From contig NZ_CP160403.1 of the NCBI RefSeq assembly GCF_040782645.1, positions 6,235,001-6,299,000 on the forward strand: a DNA stretch of 64,000 nucleotides. The letters are read 5' to 3'. The notes under the pieces were generated by a model. That model was not told the DNA's origin. It did not search any database and saw only the letters and a program-made list of their open reading frames with translations. This document shows, in pieces, positions 1 through 8,978 of this stretch. Positions within the stretch are counted from its first letter, which is position 1. Each line of letters begins with the position of its first letter. The DNA comes from Streptomyces sp. HUAS ZL42 (GTDB lineage Bacteria > Actinomycetota > Actinomycetes > Streptomycetales > Streptomycetaceae). The position numbers and the translations under genes were made by a program.

Positions 1-306
1 GCCCGCCTGGACGCGGACGGTGCGGGCCTCGGGGTCGACGGTCACCCCGTCCATGCGGCCGGTGGTGACGAGCACGCCGCCCTCCGCGGCGCCGGGCAGC
101 CCGTGCCCGGTGGCCTGGACGCCGATCGGCAGCTTCCCGGCGGCCGCGTACCGCACGGCGGCGACCACGTCGTCGGTGCGGGAGGCGGCGACGACGAGGG
201 CGGGGCGCTGAGCGAACCCGGTCTGGAAACCGGCCGTCCCGTCGTCGTAGCGGGGGTCGCCGGGACGGAGGACGAGCAGGTCGGTGGTGTCGGTCGGCGA
301 GTTCAT
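1..306 (-). CDS. FAD-binding (PCMH-type) oxidoreductase, N-terminal part only
   Basis: The gene reads leftward and runs off the window; 102 codons are present, starting at ATG 306-304. The protein shows the N-terminal half of a PCMH/BBE-type flavin domain: a segment RPALVVAASRTDDVVAAVRY (pyrophosphate-binding region) followed by TGHGLPGAAEGGVLVTTGRM, the stretch that holds flavin in berberine-bridge-like oxidases. Family members oxidise alcohols, sugars or alkaloid-like substrates with FAD; the substrate cannot be inferred here. A long perfect inverted repeat lies 13-51 bp upstream of the start. The C-terminal BBE domain would lie outside the window. Confidence 0.85.
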   Translation of the reverse strand, partial: MNSPTDTTDLLVLRPGDPRYDDGTAGFQTGFAQRPALVVAASRTDDVVAAVRYAAAGKLPIGVQATGHGLPGAAEGGVLVTTGRMDGVTVDPEARTVRVQAG

Positions 307-318
307 ACGGCCGATGGT

Positions 319-357
319 GGAGGCATAACCTGACAGCCTCCGTCAGGTTATGCCTCC
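319..357. promoter_or_regulatory. 16-bp perfect inverted repeat, operator or terminator
   Basis: Arms 319-334 (GGAGGCATAACCTGAC) and 342-357 are exact reverse complements separated by 7 nt. It lies between the stop of the leftward LPXTG gene (372) and the start of the leftward oxidoreductase (306). It can fold as a strong hairpin without a U tract, so it may terminate the surface-protein transcript. Its length, AT content in the middle and position just upstream of a start codon also suit a TetR/MarR-type operator. No regulator gene is adjacent inside the window. Confidence 0.6.
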
Positions 358-371
358 TTCGCTTCCGGGGG

Positions 372-1094
372 TCAGGCCTCCTGCCGTTCCGGCCGCCGCT
401 GCGACCACCACAGCCCGGCCACGCCCGCCGCGATCAGACCGGCGCCGGCCGCGCCCAGCGGCAGGACGTCGCGTCCCACACCGGTCTTGGGCAGCTCGTC
501 ACCGCCCGGCGCCACGGGCTTGTTGTCGGTGCCGAGCAGCAGCGGTGTGGCCGGAGCGTTCGGTGACGGGTTCGTCGTACCGAACGGGACCGGGCCCTGC
601 TGCCAGAACGTCTTCTTCCCGTCACCGGTCTGAACGGGCAGACAGATCTTTCCGGTCTTGCTCAGATCGAAGCCGGCGTCGACGTCGTAGGACTTCGACG
701 CGCCGGCCGCGAGATTGTCGATCGGGCAGGCGAAACCGCTGTTCGACCCCGGGGGGAGATTCCCTTTCTCGATCGCCGAGCAGCCTTGAACGTTTTTGAC
801 CGTCAGGCCGTCGAAACCGACGACCAAAAGCTGGATCTTGCCGCTGTCCTTGGTCCCTTCGTTCTTCACGGTGGCCGTAATCGCCGTTTCCTGGGAGCTG
901 TTGTCGACCGAGATCTGCTCGGGCAGCGTCGTCGTCAGCTTTACGCCCGCGGGTGCCTCGTCAACGGCCTTTCCCCCCTTGCTGCTTCCGGGTCCCTGGT
1001 CGTCGGCGCTCGCGGTGAAGGAAAAAATCATCACCGTCGAGAAAGATGCCGCGACCAGCGATCCTGCGATGGTCGTCATACGACGAGAACTCAT
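372..1094 (-). CDS. LPXTG-anchored cell-surface protein
   Basis: A 240-aa secreted protein. ATG at 1094 was chosen because AGGGGG lies 8 nt upstream. Residues 1-31 form a signal peptide (basic MSSRRM, hydrophobic core, cleavage near TASADD). The middle is a beta-rich domain resembling bacterial surface or DUF11/CARDB-type modules, with two cysteines (GCSAIEKG, FACPID) that could form a disulfide. The C terminus has a sortase signal: DELPKTGVG, a hydrophobic segment (LPLGAAGAGLIAAGVAGLWW) and a basic tail SQRRPERQEA. Sortase would attach it covalently to peptidoglycan. Ligand and role are unknown. It is divergent from the kinase gene at 1194. Confidence 0.85.
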   Translation of the reverse strand: MSSRRMTTIAGSLVAASFSTVMIFSFTASADDQGPGSSKGGKAVDEAPAGVKLTTTLPEQISVDNSSQETAITATVKNEGTKDSGKIQLLVVGFDGLTVKNVQGCSAIEKGNLPPGSNSGFACPIDNLAAGASKSYDVDAGFDLSKTGKICLPVQTGDGKKTFWQQGPVPFGTTNPSPNAPATPLLLGTDNKPVAPGGDELPKTGVGRDVLPLGAAGAGLIAAGVAGLWWSQRRPERQEA

Positions 1095-1193
1095 GTTCAC
1101 ATCCCCCTTGCGTCCCCCTGACTGCGCCTGAATTCGCAGCACTTGAAGAGGTACCACAAGATTTCTCCGCACTATGCTGGTACGGCATGAAGT

Positions 1194-3296
1194 GTGACCA
1201 TTGTGTTTCACTCGAGGATGTCCGGGGAACCTGAGGCGTCGTTGAGGGGGTGCAGCGGATTGCCGGGGAGTACGGGAAGTCCGAGGAGTGGTGGTGCTCC
1301 GGGGATTGTGGTGACGGGGCGCTACCGGCTGGTCGAAAGCATTGGCCAGGGGGGAATGGGGCGTGTGTGGCGTGCCACGGACGAAATGCTCGACCGGCCG
1401 GTCGCCGTCAAGGAAATGCGCATAGACGGCCTCGATCCGGAGGACACCCGCACCCGCCGTGAACGAACCCTGCGCGAGGCCCGCGCCACGGCCAGGATCG
1501 ACCACCCCAACGTCGTACGGGTCTACGACGTCGTGGACGAGGGCGAACGCCTGTGGATCGTCATGGAGTTGGTGGCGGGCCGCTCCCTCGAGCGGATCAT
1601 GGCGGAGGACGGACCGCTGGGCCTGGCGGAGGCGGCACGGATCGGACTGGGCCTGGTCGCGGCGTTGCGGCAGGTCCACGCGGGAGGAGTCCTGCACCGG
1701 GACATCAAACCGGGCAACGTCATCGTCGAGACCGGCGCACGCGGTCGCGTCGTCCTCACCGACTTCGGCATCGCCGCCATCCAGGACGCCAAGGCGCTCA
1801 CCATGGTCGGCATGCTGGTCGGCTCCCCGGACTACATGGCTCCCGAACGCGTCTCCGGCCGCCCGCAGGGACCGCCGTCCGACGTGTGGTCCCTGGGTGC
1901 CACCCTCTGCGCGGCCCTCGGCGGCCGCTCCCCGTTCTCCCGCGACACCACCCTGGCCACGCTGCACGCCGTCCTCTACGAGGAGCCGGAACTCCCCGCG
2001 ACGGCGGGCGCGTTGCGGGCGGTCCTGGCCGCGCTGCTGGAGAAGGAACCGTCGGTCCGCCCCGGCCTGGAGGACGTCGAGACGGCGCTGTATCCGGTGG
2101 CGTATCCGGAACCGACTCCAACGGTGGCGGTGGGCGGGGGAGGGGCGGAGCCGGAGGGGGATGCGGGACCGCAGGACGAGGCCGAGTATGTGAGTGAGCC
2201 GGGGCCGGGGCCGGAGCCGGACGCCCGGGCCGTGTCCGGTGACGTGTCCGACTCCGTGCAGGCGCTCGACATGCCGACGCCTCCCCTGCCATGGGTCGCT
2301 CCCAGGGAGTCGCGTACCCCGGCCCTCCTGCAGACGCCGCCGGTAGGGAAACCGGAACAGGAAACGGAACCGGAGCCCTCTCCCGACCGTGCCGCGACCT
2401 CGGCAGCCTCCAGCGCCTCCACCGAAGCCGCCTCCAGCGCCTCCACCGAAGCCGCCTCCAGCGCCTCCACCGAAGCCGCGTCCGAAGTGCGTTCCGAGGT
2501 CAGGTCCGAGACTCCTGCCGGCCGGCCCGGCGTAGCCGGAGCGCACCTCACCGGCCGCGTCACGGCGGCGCGTGCGGAGGCGGTGACCGAGGAGAGGCGG
2601 CCGGGCGGTGGCCAGGGGCCCGTCGGCATGCCGCAGGGTGAACTCCCCGGTCCCGCCGTACCGTCGGCCCCGCGGCGCGGCCGGCGCCGTACCGGACTGG
2701 TCGCCGCCGCGGGAGTGCTGACCGCCGGTGCGGTCGTGGCGGTCGTCCTGACGACGGCCTCCGGATCACCCGGGGACAAACATGCCGGGACCTCGGCCGG
2801 CCCGTCCGCGGTCAGTTCCGGCCCCGGTGACAGCCCCTCGCCCACCGTCGAGGGCACCTCCAGGCCGCAGAGCCTGCCGCCGGGCACGCACCAGGAGGCC
2901 GGCGGGTACGCGTGGGCGACGCCCGAGGGCTGGCGACGGGACGTGAAGACGGGCGCGGAGGTCCACTACACGTCCCCCGACGGCAAACAGGAACTCGTGG
3001 CCAAGTCGTCGCTGGCCCGCGGCGACCTGATGGAGACCTGGCAGACCTCGGAGCAGAACGCCCACCAGGGCCGTGACTATCGCAAGATCCGCCTGGCGGA
3101 GACGACGTTCCGCGGCCACCCCGCGGTGGTCTGGGAGTACACCTTCACCCTCGACGGCGTCTCCTGGCACGCGCGGCTCCTGGGCTTCAACGCGCAGGGC
3201 AAGTCGTACCAGATCAACACCTGGTACCAGCCGGACATGGAGGCCGAGGCCCTGAGGACCTACAACAAGGTCAAGGACGGCTTCGTTCTGCTGTGA
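1194..3296 (+). CDS. Membrane Ser/Thr protein kinase with C-terminal extracellular domain
   Basis: Hanks-type kinase of up to 700 aa. The kinase domain covers about residues 43-305: glycine loop GQGGMG, catalytic lysine in VAVKEM, HRDIKPGN catalytic loop, DFG and MAPERVSG. A Pro/Glu/Ser-rich linker follows, with three exact SSASTEAA repeats, then one membrane segment (LVAAAGVLTAGAVVAVVLTT) and an extracytoplasmic domain of about 130 aa starting YAWATPEGW that could sense a ligand. No PASTA repeats are present. The start is uncertain: GTG 1194 has a weak ribosome-binding site, ATG 1218 is in frame, and the kinase fold itself begins near 1320. The 3' end overlaps the convergent permease gene by 26 bp. 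Confidence 0.9.
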   Translation: MTIVFHSRMSGEPEASLRGCSGLPGSTGSPRSGGAPGIVVTGRYRLVESIGQGGMGRVWRATDEMLDRPVAVKEMRIDGLDPEDTRTRRERTLREARATARIDHPNVVRVYDVVDEGERLWIVMELVAGRSLERIMAEDGPLGLAEAARIGLGLVAALRQVHAGGVLHRDIKPGNVIVETGARGRVVLTDFGIAAIQDAKALTMVGMLVGSPDYMAPERVSGRPQGPPSDVWSLGATLCAALGGRSPFSRDTTLATLHAVLYEEPELPATAGALRAVLAALLEKEPSVRPGLEDVETALYPVAYPEPTPTVAVGGGGAEPEGDAGPQDEAEYVSEPGPGPEPDARAVSGDVSDSVQALDMPTPPLPWVAPRESRTPALLQTPPVGKPEQETEPEPSPDRAATSAASSASTEAASSASTEAASSASTEAASEVRSEVRSETPAGRPGVAGAHLTGRVTAARAEAVTEERRPGGGQGPVGMPQGELPGPAVPSAPRRGRRRTGLVAAAGVLTAGAVVAVVLTTASGSPGDKHAGTSAGPSAVSSGPGDSPSPTVEGTSRPQSLPPGTHQEAGGYAWATPEGWRRDVKTGAEVHYTSPDGKQELVAKSSLARGDLMETWQTSEQNAHQGRDYRKIRLAETTFRGHPAVVWEYTFTLDGVSWHARLLGFNAQGKSYQINTWYQPDMEAEALRTYNKVKDGFVLL
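2406..2477 (+). repeat. Three tandem 24-bp repeats in the kinase linker
   Basis: Three consecutive identical 24-bp units start at 2406, 2430 and 2454. Each encodes the same octapeptide (ASSASTEA in one register) in the juxtamembrane linker of the kinase. Copy number could vary by slippage and would only lengthen the Ser/Thr-rich linker, a plausible autophosphorylation region. Confidence 0.9.
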
Positions 3297-4743
3297 CCCG
3301 GTCCAGGGCCGCCTTGCCGAGGACCTTCTCCTTGACGAAGGCGACGGCGAGCACGACCGCCGCGACGAGCAGCGACAGCAGCACGGTCTCGCGCCCGTCG
3401 TGCTCGGTGTCGGTCAGCATGTAGCCGAGGACGAAGACGATGAGTGCGGCCGTCGCCCAGGTCAGGTACGGATACAGCCACATCTTCACGACCAGCTTCT
3501 CCGGCGCCTCGGCCTGGATGATCCTCCGCATGCGCAGCTGCGAGAAGCAGATCACGAGCCAGACGAACAGGGCCACGGCACCACTGGAGTTGACCAGGAA
3601 GAGGAAGACCGAGTCCGGGAACCTGTAGTTGAAGAAGACGGCGACGAAGCCGAAGACGACGGAGGCGATGATCGCCGCCATGGGCACACCCCGGCTGGTG
3701 GTCCGGGCGAACGCCTTGGGCGCGTCGCCCCGCTCGCCGAGCGAGAAGGCCATGCGGGAGGCGGTGTAGAGGCCGGAGTTGAGGCAGGACAGCACGGACG
3801 TCAGCACGATGAAGTTCATGATCTGGCCGGCGTGCGCGATGCCGAGGGAGTCGAGGGCGGCGACGTAGGAGCCCTCGTCGGCGATGGAGGCGTCGTTCCA
3901 CGGCAGCAGGGACACGACCACGAAGATCGACCCGAGGTAGAAGACGGCGATACGCCAGATGATGCTGTTGGTGGACTTGGTGACGGCCCGCTGCGGATCC
4001 TCCGACTCACCGGCCGCCAGGGTCGCGATCTCACTCCCCATGAAGGAGAAGACGACGAGCAGTACACCGGTGAGGATGGCGCCGGGCCCGTTGGGCAGGA
4101 AGCCGCCGTGGTCCGTCAGATTGCCGAGCCCGGCCTTGTCGCTGTCGACGCCCGGAAGCACTCCGAAGACGGCCAGCCCGCCGACGACGATGAACGCGGC
4201 GATCGCGACGACCTTGATTCCGGCGAACCAGAACTCGAACTCGCCGTACGAGCCGACGGAGACGAGGTTGGTCGCGGTGAGCACGACCATCACGATGAGG
4301 GCCCACCCCCACTGGGGGACGGCGGGGATCCAGGATTCGAGGATCTTGGCACCGGCGGTGGCCTCGACGGCGAGCACGACCACCCAGAAGAACCAGTAGA
4401 GCCAGCCGATGGAGAAGCCGGCCCAGCGGCCGAGGGCGCGGTCGGCGTGCGCGGAGAAGGATCCGGACGTCGGGTTGGCGGCGGACATCTCGCCGAGCAT
4501 GCGCATCACCAGCACCACGAGGGTGCCGACGAGGGCGTAGGAGAGGAGGATGCCGGGCCCGGCGGTGGCGATGCCGGAACTGGAACCGACGAACAGGCCG
4601 GCCCCGATGACACCACCGATGGCGATCATCGAAAGATGGCGGTTCTTGAGCCCTGCCTGAAGTCCTGAACCGGGTTCACCGGTTCCGGTGCCGGGGCTTC
4701 CGTGGCCGCTTCCGGCCTTGGTGACGGTCGGCTGCGAGGTCAT
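3271..4743 (-). CDS. Amino-acid permease, APC/AAT family (GABA permease-like)
   Basis: 490 aa with about 12 hydrophobic segments. After a Gly/Ser/Thr-rich cytoplasmic N terminus of about 27 residues comes the amino-acid-transporter signature LKNRHLSMIAIGGVIGAGLF (TM1, substrate-binding GxG unwound helix). GEMSAANPTSGSF and a GSEIATLAAGESEDP segment in the TM6 region are also typical of AAT-family importers such as GabP, AnsP and CycA. It likely imports an amino acid with protons; the exact substrate cannot be decided. The start at 4743 is preceded by AAGGAA. The stop lies inside the convergent kinase gene. Confidence 0.92.
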   Translation of the reverse strand: MTSQPTVTKAGSGHGSPGTGTGEPGSGLQAGLKNRHLSMIAIGGVIGAGLFVGSSSGIATAGPGILLSYALVGTLVVLVMRMLGEMSAANPTSGSFSAHADRALGRWAGFSIGWLYWFFWVVVLAVEATAGAKILESWIPAVPQWGWALIVMVVLTATNLVSVGSYGEFEFWFAGIKVVAIAAFIVVGGLAVFGVLPGVDSDKAGLGNLTDHGGFLPNGPGAILTGVLLVVFSFMGSEIATLAAGESEDPQRAVTKSTNSIIWRIAVFYLGSIFVVVSLLPWNDASIADEGSYVAALDSLGIAHAGQIMNFIVLTSVLSCLNSGLYTASRMAFSLGERGDAPKAFARTTSRGVPMAAIIASVVFGFVAVFFNYRFPDSVFLFLVNSSGAVALFVWLVICFSQLRMRRIIQAEAPEKLVVKMWLYPYLTWATAALIVFVLGYMLTDTEHDGRETVLLSLLVAAVVLAVAFVKEKVLGKAALDRVTAERSRP

Positions 4744-4949
4744 GGGATGGATTTCCTTTGCGCCGGGTGAGCTGTGTCCCGTACGAGCGGTGTACGAGCC
4801 GGACCAGTGAAACGGAGGTGAACGGATTCGTGAACCTTTGATTCCGGATCGTTATTTGAGCTTTCCCTGAGGTTCCATGGATTTCTCTGAATCCCTCCCC
4901 CCGACCACCCGGCGCTGCTACCCGGCGACACGCATGTCACACTCGTCCC

Positions 4950-5435
4950 ATGCGCGTGTATCTCGGCTCCGACCATGCGGGCTACGAACTCAAGAACCAC
5001 CTCGTCGAACGGCTGAAGGAGGCGGGCCACGACCCCGTCGACTGCGGCCCCCACATCTACGACGCCCAGGACGACTACCCGCCCTTCTGCCTCCGCGCCG
5101 CGGAGCGGACGGCCGCGGACCCCGACTCCCTCGGCATCGTGATCGGCGGCTCCGGCAACGGTGAGCAGATCGCCGCGAACAAGGTGAAGGGCGTACGGGC
5201 GGCCCTCGCCTGGAGCGAGGAGACCGCGTCGCTCGGCCGCCAGCACAACAACGCGAACGTCCTCGCGGTGGGCGGGCGCATGCACACGCAGGACGAGGCG
5301 ACGAAGTTCGTCGAGACGTTCCTCAACACACCGTTCTCCGGCGACGAACGCCACATCCGCCGCATCGACATGCTGACGGCGTACGAAACGACGGGAGACC
5401 TCCCCCCGATCCCGCCGCACCACCCTCAGCAGTGA
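4950..5435 (+). CDS. rpiB: Ribose-5-phosphate isomerase B
   Basis: 161 aa, normal for the LacA/RpiB family. The N terminus MRVYLGSDHAGYELK is the RpiB signature, and GGSGNGEQIAANKVKGVRA carries the phosphate-binding and catalytic region. In place of the active-site Cys of many RpiBs this protein has Ser (GGSGNG), as actinobacterial enzymes do, with catalysis assigned to a nearby Glu. It interconverts ribose 5-phosphate and ribulose 5-phosphate in the non-oxidative pentose phosphate pathway. It is followed 86 bp downstream by the Fpg/Nei gene in the same direction. Confidence 0.95.
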   Translation: MRVYLGSDHAGYELKNHLVERLKEAGHDPVDCGPHIYDAQDDYPPFCLRAAERTAADPDSLGIVIGGSGNGEQIAANKVKGVRAALAWSEETASLGRQHNNANVLAVGGRMHTQDEATKFVETFLNTPFSGDERHIRRIDMLTAYETTGDLPPIPPHHPQQ

Positions 5436-5521
5436 CCTGCGCCCTGGGCCGGACGGGCTGATTTCGGTCGGCTCCTGTCCGGCCCGGGCGGGGTGGGTGG
5501 ACGAGGAAAGGGGAGGGCACC

Positions 5522-6331
5522 GTGCCGGAAGGGCACACGATCCACCGGTTGGCGCTCGACTACGCCAACCGTTTCTCCGGCGCGCCCGCACAGGTCACCA
5601 GCCCCCAGGGCAAGTTCTCCGACGCCGCCGGACTGCTGACCGGAGCGGAGCTCACCCGCACCGAGGCCCACGGCAAGCACCTCTTCCTCGGCTTCCGCGA
5701 CGCCGACTGGATCCACATCCACCTCGGCCTCTTCGGCAAGGTCGACTTCGGTCCGGCCCCCGCCCCTCCGCCCACCGACACCGTTCGCCTCCGCCTCGCG
5801 AACAGCACCTCGTACGTCGATCTCCGCGGCCCCACCACCTGCGCCCTGATCACGCACACCGAGAAGCACGCCATACACGCCCGCCTCGGCCCCGACCCCC
5901 TCCGCGAGGACGCCGACCCCGCCACCGCCTACGCCCGCGTCTCCCACAGTCGTACGACGATCGCCGCCCTCCTGATGGACCAGAAGATCATCGCCGGCGT
6001 CGGCAACGTCTACCGCGCCGAAGTCCTCTTCCGGCACAACATCGACCCGTACCGCGCCGGCAAGGACATCACCCCCACCGAGTGGGACGCGATCTGGACC
6101 GACCTCGTCGAGCTCATGCGCGAGGGCGTCCGCAACAACCGCATCGACACCGTCCGCCCGGAACACACCCCGGAGTCGATGGGCCGCCCGCCGCGCGTGG
6201 ACGACCACGGCGGCGAGGTGTACGTCTACCGCCGAGCCACCCTGCCCTGCCACATCTGCGGCGGCGAGATCCGCACCGCCGGCCTCGCCGCCCGCAACCT
6301 CTTCTGGTGCCCGACCTGCCAACCGGCCTGA
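5522..6331 (+). CDS. Fpg/Nei family DNA glycosylase-AP lyase
   Basis: 269 aa, GTG start with GGGGAGGG 5-6 nt upstream. After removal of Met the protein begins PEGHTIHR, giving the catalytic N-terminal Pro and Glu of the family; TIHR rather than LPEV places it in the Nei branch. A helix-two-turns-helix region with the conserved Asn-containing loop (IIAGVGNVYRAEVLF) lies near residues 155-175. A C-terminal zinc finger follows (CHICGG ... CPTC). It removes oxidised pyrimidines or purines and nicks the AP site in base-excision repair. Actinobacteria carry several paralogues, so the precise lesion range is open. Confidence 0.93.
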   Translation: MPEGHTIHRLALDYANRFSGAPAQVTSPQGKFSDAAGLLTGAELTRTEAHGKHLFLGFRDADWIHIHLGLFGKVDFGPAPAPPPTDTVRLRLANSTSYVDLRGPTTCALITHTEKHAIHARLGPDPLREDADPATAYARVSHSRTTIAALLMDQKIIAGVGNVYRAEVLFRHNIDPYRAGKDITPTEWDAIWTDLVELMREGVRNNRIDTVRPEHTPESMGRPPRVDDHGGEVYVYRRATLPCHICGGEIRTAGLAARNLFWCPTCQPA

Positions 6332-6350
6332 AAGCAGCGGAAACCCGCGC

Positions 6351-7601
6351 TCAGAACCCGTGCGGCAGCCAGGGCGCCGCCACCGACCCGAACCCCACCG
6401 AAGCCTCCGCCAGCGCCCCCTGCCGAAGCTCCCGCACCCGCCCGGCCGCGCCCAGCGAGACGAGCGACACGCCGCCGAGGTACGCCGACCCCAGCTCCCG
6501 CACGGACAGGGACACATCCGCCGCATCCGTCGTACGCCCGCAGGCCGCGCCCTTCGCATCCCCCGTCAGCCGCCAACGCCCCGCGTTCCAGGGGCAGAAG
6601 TCGTCCTCGACCTCGAACACCACGTCCACCGGCGCCTGATAGGTCCGCGCCTCCAGCGCGGCCCCGACGTCCACCAGCCGTACGTACAGCCCGTCCCGCT
6701 GCCGCAGCCCGCAGCGGCGGATGTCGGACACCATGTGCAGCCACGGCTCGTCCACCGGCCGCGCCCGCGCGCTGAGCGTCGACGTCAGGTCGATGTCGAA
6801 CAGGAAGCGGAACAGCGCCGCGTGCGCGGCCGGGTCGAGGGCCTGGGCGTCCTGCAGTTCGACCGTGCCCTTGGGGCCCCTCGCGTCCCAGTCGGGTTTC
6901 ACGCGGAAGCGCGCGTACCCCACGACCTCCTCTCCCCGCTCGGCCACCACGCACTGCAGCGGCGAGGCCCCGCCGCGCTCGCTCTCCGGATCCAGCAGCC
7001 ACAGCCGGTCCCAGCCGGGCATCCGTGCCAGCATGCCCGGACGCTTCGGGACCTGCCGTGCGTACACCGCCTCGCACGCCTCGAGGACGTCGGCCGGTGC
7101 CGCGTACCGCAGCCGTATCCCGTCCGTGCCGGGCGGCACCGACAGCCGTACACGGCTGGTGTCGACCTCGACGTTGAGCTGATGCGTGGCGACGCCGTAT
7201 CCGAAACGGCCGTAGATGTCCGGCTCGGACGCCGTGAGCACCGCCAGCGGCCAGCCCCACGCGCGCACATCCTCCAACTGCCGCCGCATCATGGACCGCA
7301 GCACCCCGCGCCGGCGGTGCGTCGCGGCGACGCTGACCATCGTCACGCCCGCGGCCGGCACGGAGGAACCACCGGGCACCGTCAGCCGGAAGGCGAACGC
7401 CCCCGCCGTGCCCACGCACACGTCGCCGTCCCACGCGCCGATGGAGCGGTCGACCTCGGTCAACGAGCGGAACTTCTCCCGCTCCTCGGCCGCCTCCGGG
7501 ATCCCTCCGAAGGCGCGGAGCAGGTTGTCGTACCACTCGTCCCATTCGTCCTGCCGTAATATCCGCAGGTCGGGCGCACGGCCCGTCGCGTCGGTCGCCA
7601 T
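6351..7601 (-). CDS. Eis-type GNAT N-acetyltransferase
   Basis: 416 aa with the three-part architecture of Eis (enhanced intracellular survival): an N-terminal GNAT fold with acetyl-CoA loop RRRGVLRSM (97-105), a central GNAT-like region and a C-terminal SCP2-like domain. Tyr130 in DIYGRFGYG corresponds to the general-acid Tyr, and the protein ends in Phe (PHGF), matching the C-terminal carboxylate that acts as general base in the mycobacterial enzyme. Eis enzymes acetylate amines on aminoglycosides, peptides or protein lysines; the native substrate here is unknown. It is convergent with the glycosylase gene (19 bp gap) and divergent from the phosphatase at 7764. Confidence 0.9.
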   Translation of the reverse strand: MATDATGRAPDLRILRQDEWDEWYDNLLRAFGGIPEAAEEREKFRSLTEVDRSIGAWDGDVCVGTAGAFAFRLTVPGGSSVPAAGVTMVSVAATHRRRGVLRSMMRRQLEDVRAWGWPLAVLTASEPDIYGRFGYGVATHQLNVEVDTSRVRLSVPPGTDGIRLRYAAPADVLEACEAVYARQVPKRPGMLARMPGWDRLWLLDPESERGGASPLQCVVAERGEEVVGYARFRVKPDWDARGPKGTVELQDAQALDPAAHAALFRFLFDIDLTSTLSARARPVDEPWLHMVSDIRRCGLRQRDGLYVRLVDVGAALEARTYQAPVDVVFEVEDDFCPWNAGRWRLTGDAKGAACGRTTDAADVSLSVRELGSAYLGGVSLVSLGAAGRVRELRQGALAEASVGFGSVAAPWLPHGF

Positions 7602-7629
7602 GGACCATGCCTACCAGGACATTGCGGGA

Positions 7630-7692
7630 CGAGCGAGGGAATTTCTCGCTCGCCCCGACGCAACGGCTTTCTGTGAAGTTCACTGTGAACTT
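7630..7692. promoter_or_regulatory. Hairpin plus 17-bp palindrome in a divergent promoter region
   Basis: Between the divergent Eis gene (start 7601) and phosphatase gene (start 7764) are two symmetric sequences. One is an 8-bp inverted repeat with a 7-nt loop (7630-7637 and 7645-7652). The other is a 17-bp palindrome, AAGTTCACTGTGAACTT at 7676-7692, exact apart from the central base. The second has the form of a dimeric repressor site. A -10-like TAGGGT at 7749-7754 lies 9 nt before the phosphatase ATG, implying a very short leader. The regulator is not identifiable from the window. Confidence 0.6.
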
Positions 7693-7763
7693 GAGTCTCG
7701 GACGGGGGACAAGTGGGACCTCCCGTGCCAAGCACCTGGTCCGATGGATAGGGTCCCGAACTA

Positions 7764-8945
7764 ATGGCAGCAGGACGAGAGCGGCGCGCGGAAGCCGAAA
7801 CGTTGACGGCCCGGTTGAAGCACTTGGTGCACCGGGTCCGCACCGGCGTGCGCAGAAGCGCCGTGGACTACTTCCGCGGTGACGGCTCGGACTGGATCGC
7901 GCTGGCCGGTCTGCTGCTCACCATCCCGCTGATCGCGGCCGCGACGCTCGCCAACTCGGTGTGGTGCTCACCGGCCCTGCTGGTCCTCCCGATCGTCGCG
8001 GGCGGCCTGCTGCTGCGCCCGGCCAGCCTGCTGGGCCTGTACGCGGCGGCGGCCACGGCGCTGATCGTGGAGTCGGTGCAGCTGGGCCCGTACACGGAGG
8101 GGCCGTCGCGGGTGACTCCCGGCGTGGTCCTGGTCGTTGCGGCCTGCGGTTTCTTCGGTCTCCTCATCGCCCAGTTCCGCAGCCGGGTCGGTGTGCCCTG
8201 GCGGCGCGGCGGCACCATGCTGTTCGACCTGCGGGAGCGCATCCGCGTGCAGAGCAAGCTGCCGAAGCTGCCGCTGGGTTGGCACCGGGAGATGGCGCTC
8301 CGGCCGGCCGGCGGCCAGTCCTTCTCCGGTGACTTCGTTGTCGCGGCCCGTACGAACGGCGGCCGCACCATGGAGGTCGTCCTCACGGACGTGTCCGGCA
8401 AGGGCATGGACGCGGGGTCGCGGGCGCTGCTGCTGTCGGGCGCGTTCGGCGGCCTGCTGGGCAGCCTGCCCCCGCACGCCTTCCTCCCGGCCGCGAACGG
8501 CTACCTGCTCCGCCAGGACTGGGACGAGGGCTTCGCCACGTCGATCCACCTGGTCCTCGACCTCGACTCCGGCGACTACGAGCTCTACTCCGCCGGCCAC
8601 CCGCCGGGTCTCCAGCTCAGCGCGGGCAGCGGCCGCTGGGAGGAGAAGGCCGCGGAGGGCCCGCTGCTGGGTGTGTACGAGGGTGCCCAGTTCGACCCCG
8701 TGAAGGGCTCACTGCGCCCCGGTGACGTGTTGATGCTGTTCACGGACGGTCTGGTGGAAACGTCCGACCGCGACATCGTCGAAGGCATCGACCGCCTCAC
8801 GGGCGAGGCCGACCGCTATGTGGCCGGGGGCTTCCAGGGGGCCGCCTGGCATCTGATCGAGGCGGTGGCGAGGGACGTGAACGACGACAGGGCGCTGCTG
8901 CTGATCTGCCGGGAGGGTCCGACGGCTCAGACGACGCTCCGCTGA
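7764..8945 (+). CDS. Membrane-anchored PP2C/SpoIIE-type Ser/Thr phosphatase
   Basis: 393 aa. A basic N terminus (about 50 residues) is followed by three or four hydrophobic segments (residues 45-135), placing the catalytic part in the cytoplasm. The SpoIIE/RsbU-like domain occupies roughly residues 160-385. It shows the metal-binding elements GGQSFSGDFVV, LTDVSGKGMDAG, YSAGHPPG and LFTDGLVE. Such phosphatases usually dephosphorylate anti-anti-sigma factors in partner-switching networks; no such partner is adjacent. ATG 7764 is the first in-frame start and lies close to a -10-like hexamer. Confidence 0.93.
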   Translation: MAAGRERRAEAETLTARLKHLVHRVRTGVRRSAVDYFRGDGSDWIALAGLLLTIPLIAAATLANSVWCSPALLVLPIVAGGLLLRPASLLGLYAAAATALIVESVQLGPYTEGPSRVTPGVVLVVAACGFFGLLIAQFRSRVGVPWRRGGTMLFDLRERIRVQSKLPKLPLGWHREMALRPAGGQSFSGDFVVAARTNGGRTMEVVLTDVSGKGMDAGSRALLLSGAFGGLLGSLPPHAFLPAANGYLLRQDWDEGFATSIHLVLDLDSGDYELYSAGHPPGLQLSAGSGRWEEKAAEGPLLGVYEGAQFDPVKGSLRPGDVLMLFTDGLVETSDRDIVEGIDRLTGEADRYVAGGFQGAAWHLIEAVARDVNDDRALLLICREGPTAQTTLR

Positions 8946-8978
8946 GCACCGGTGGCCGTGCCGGGGGACACTGGACGG

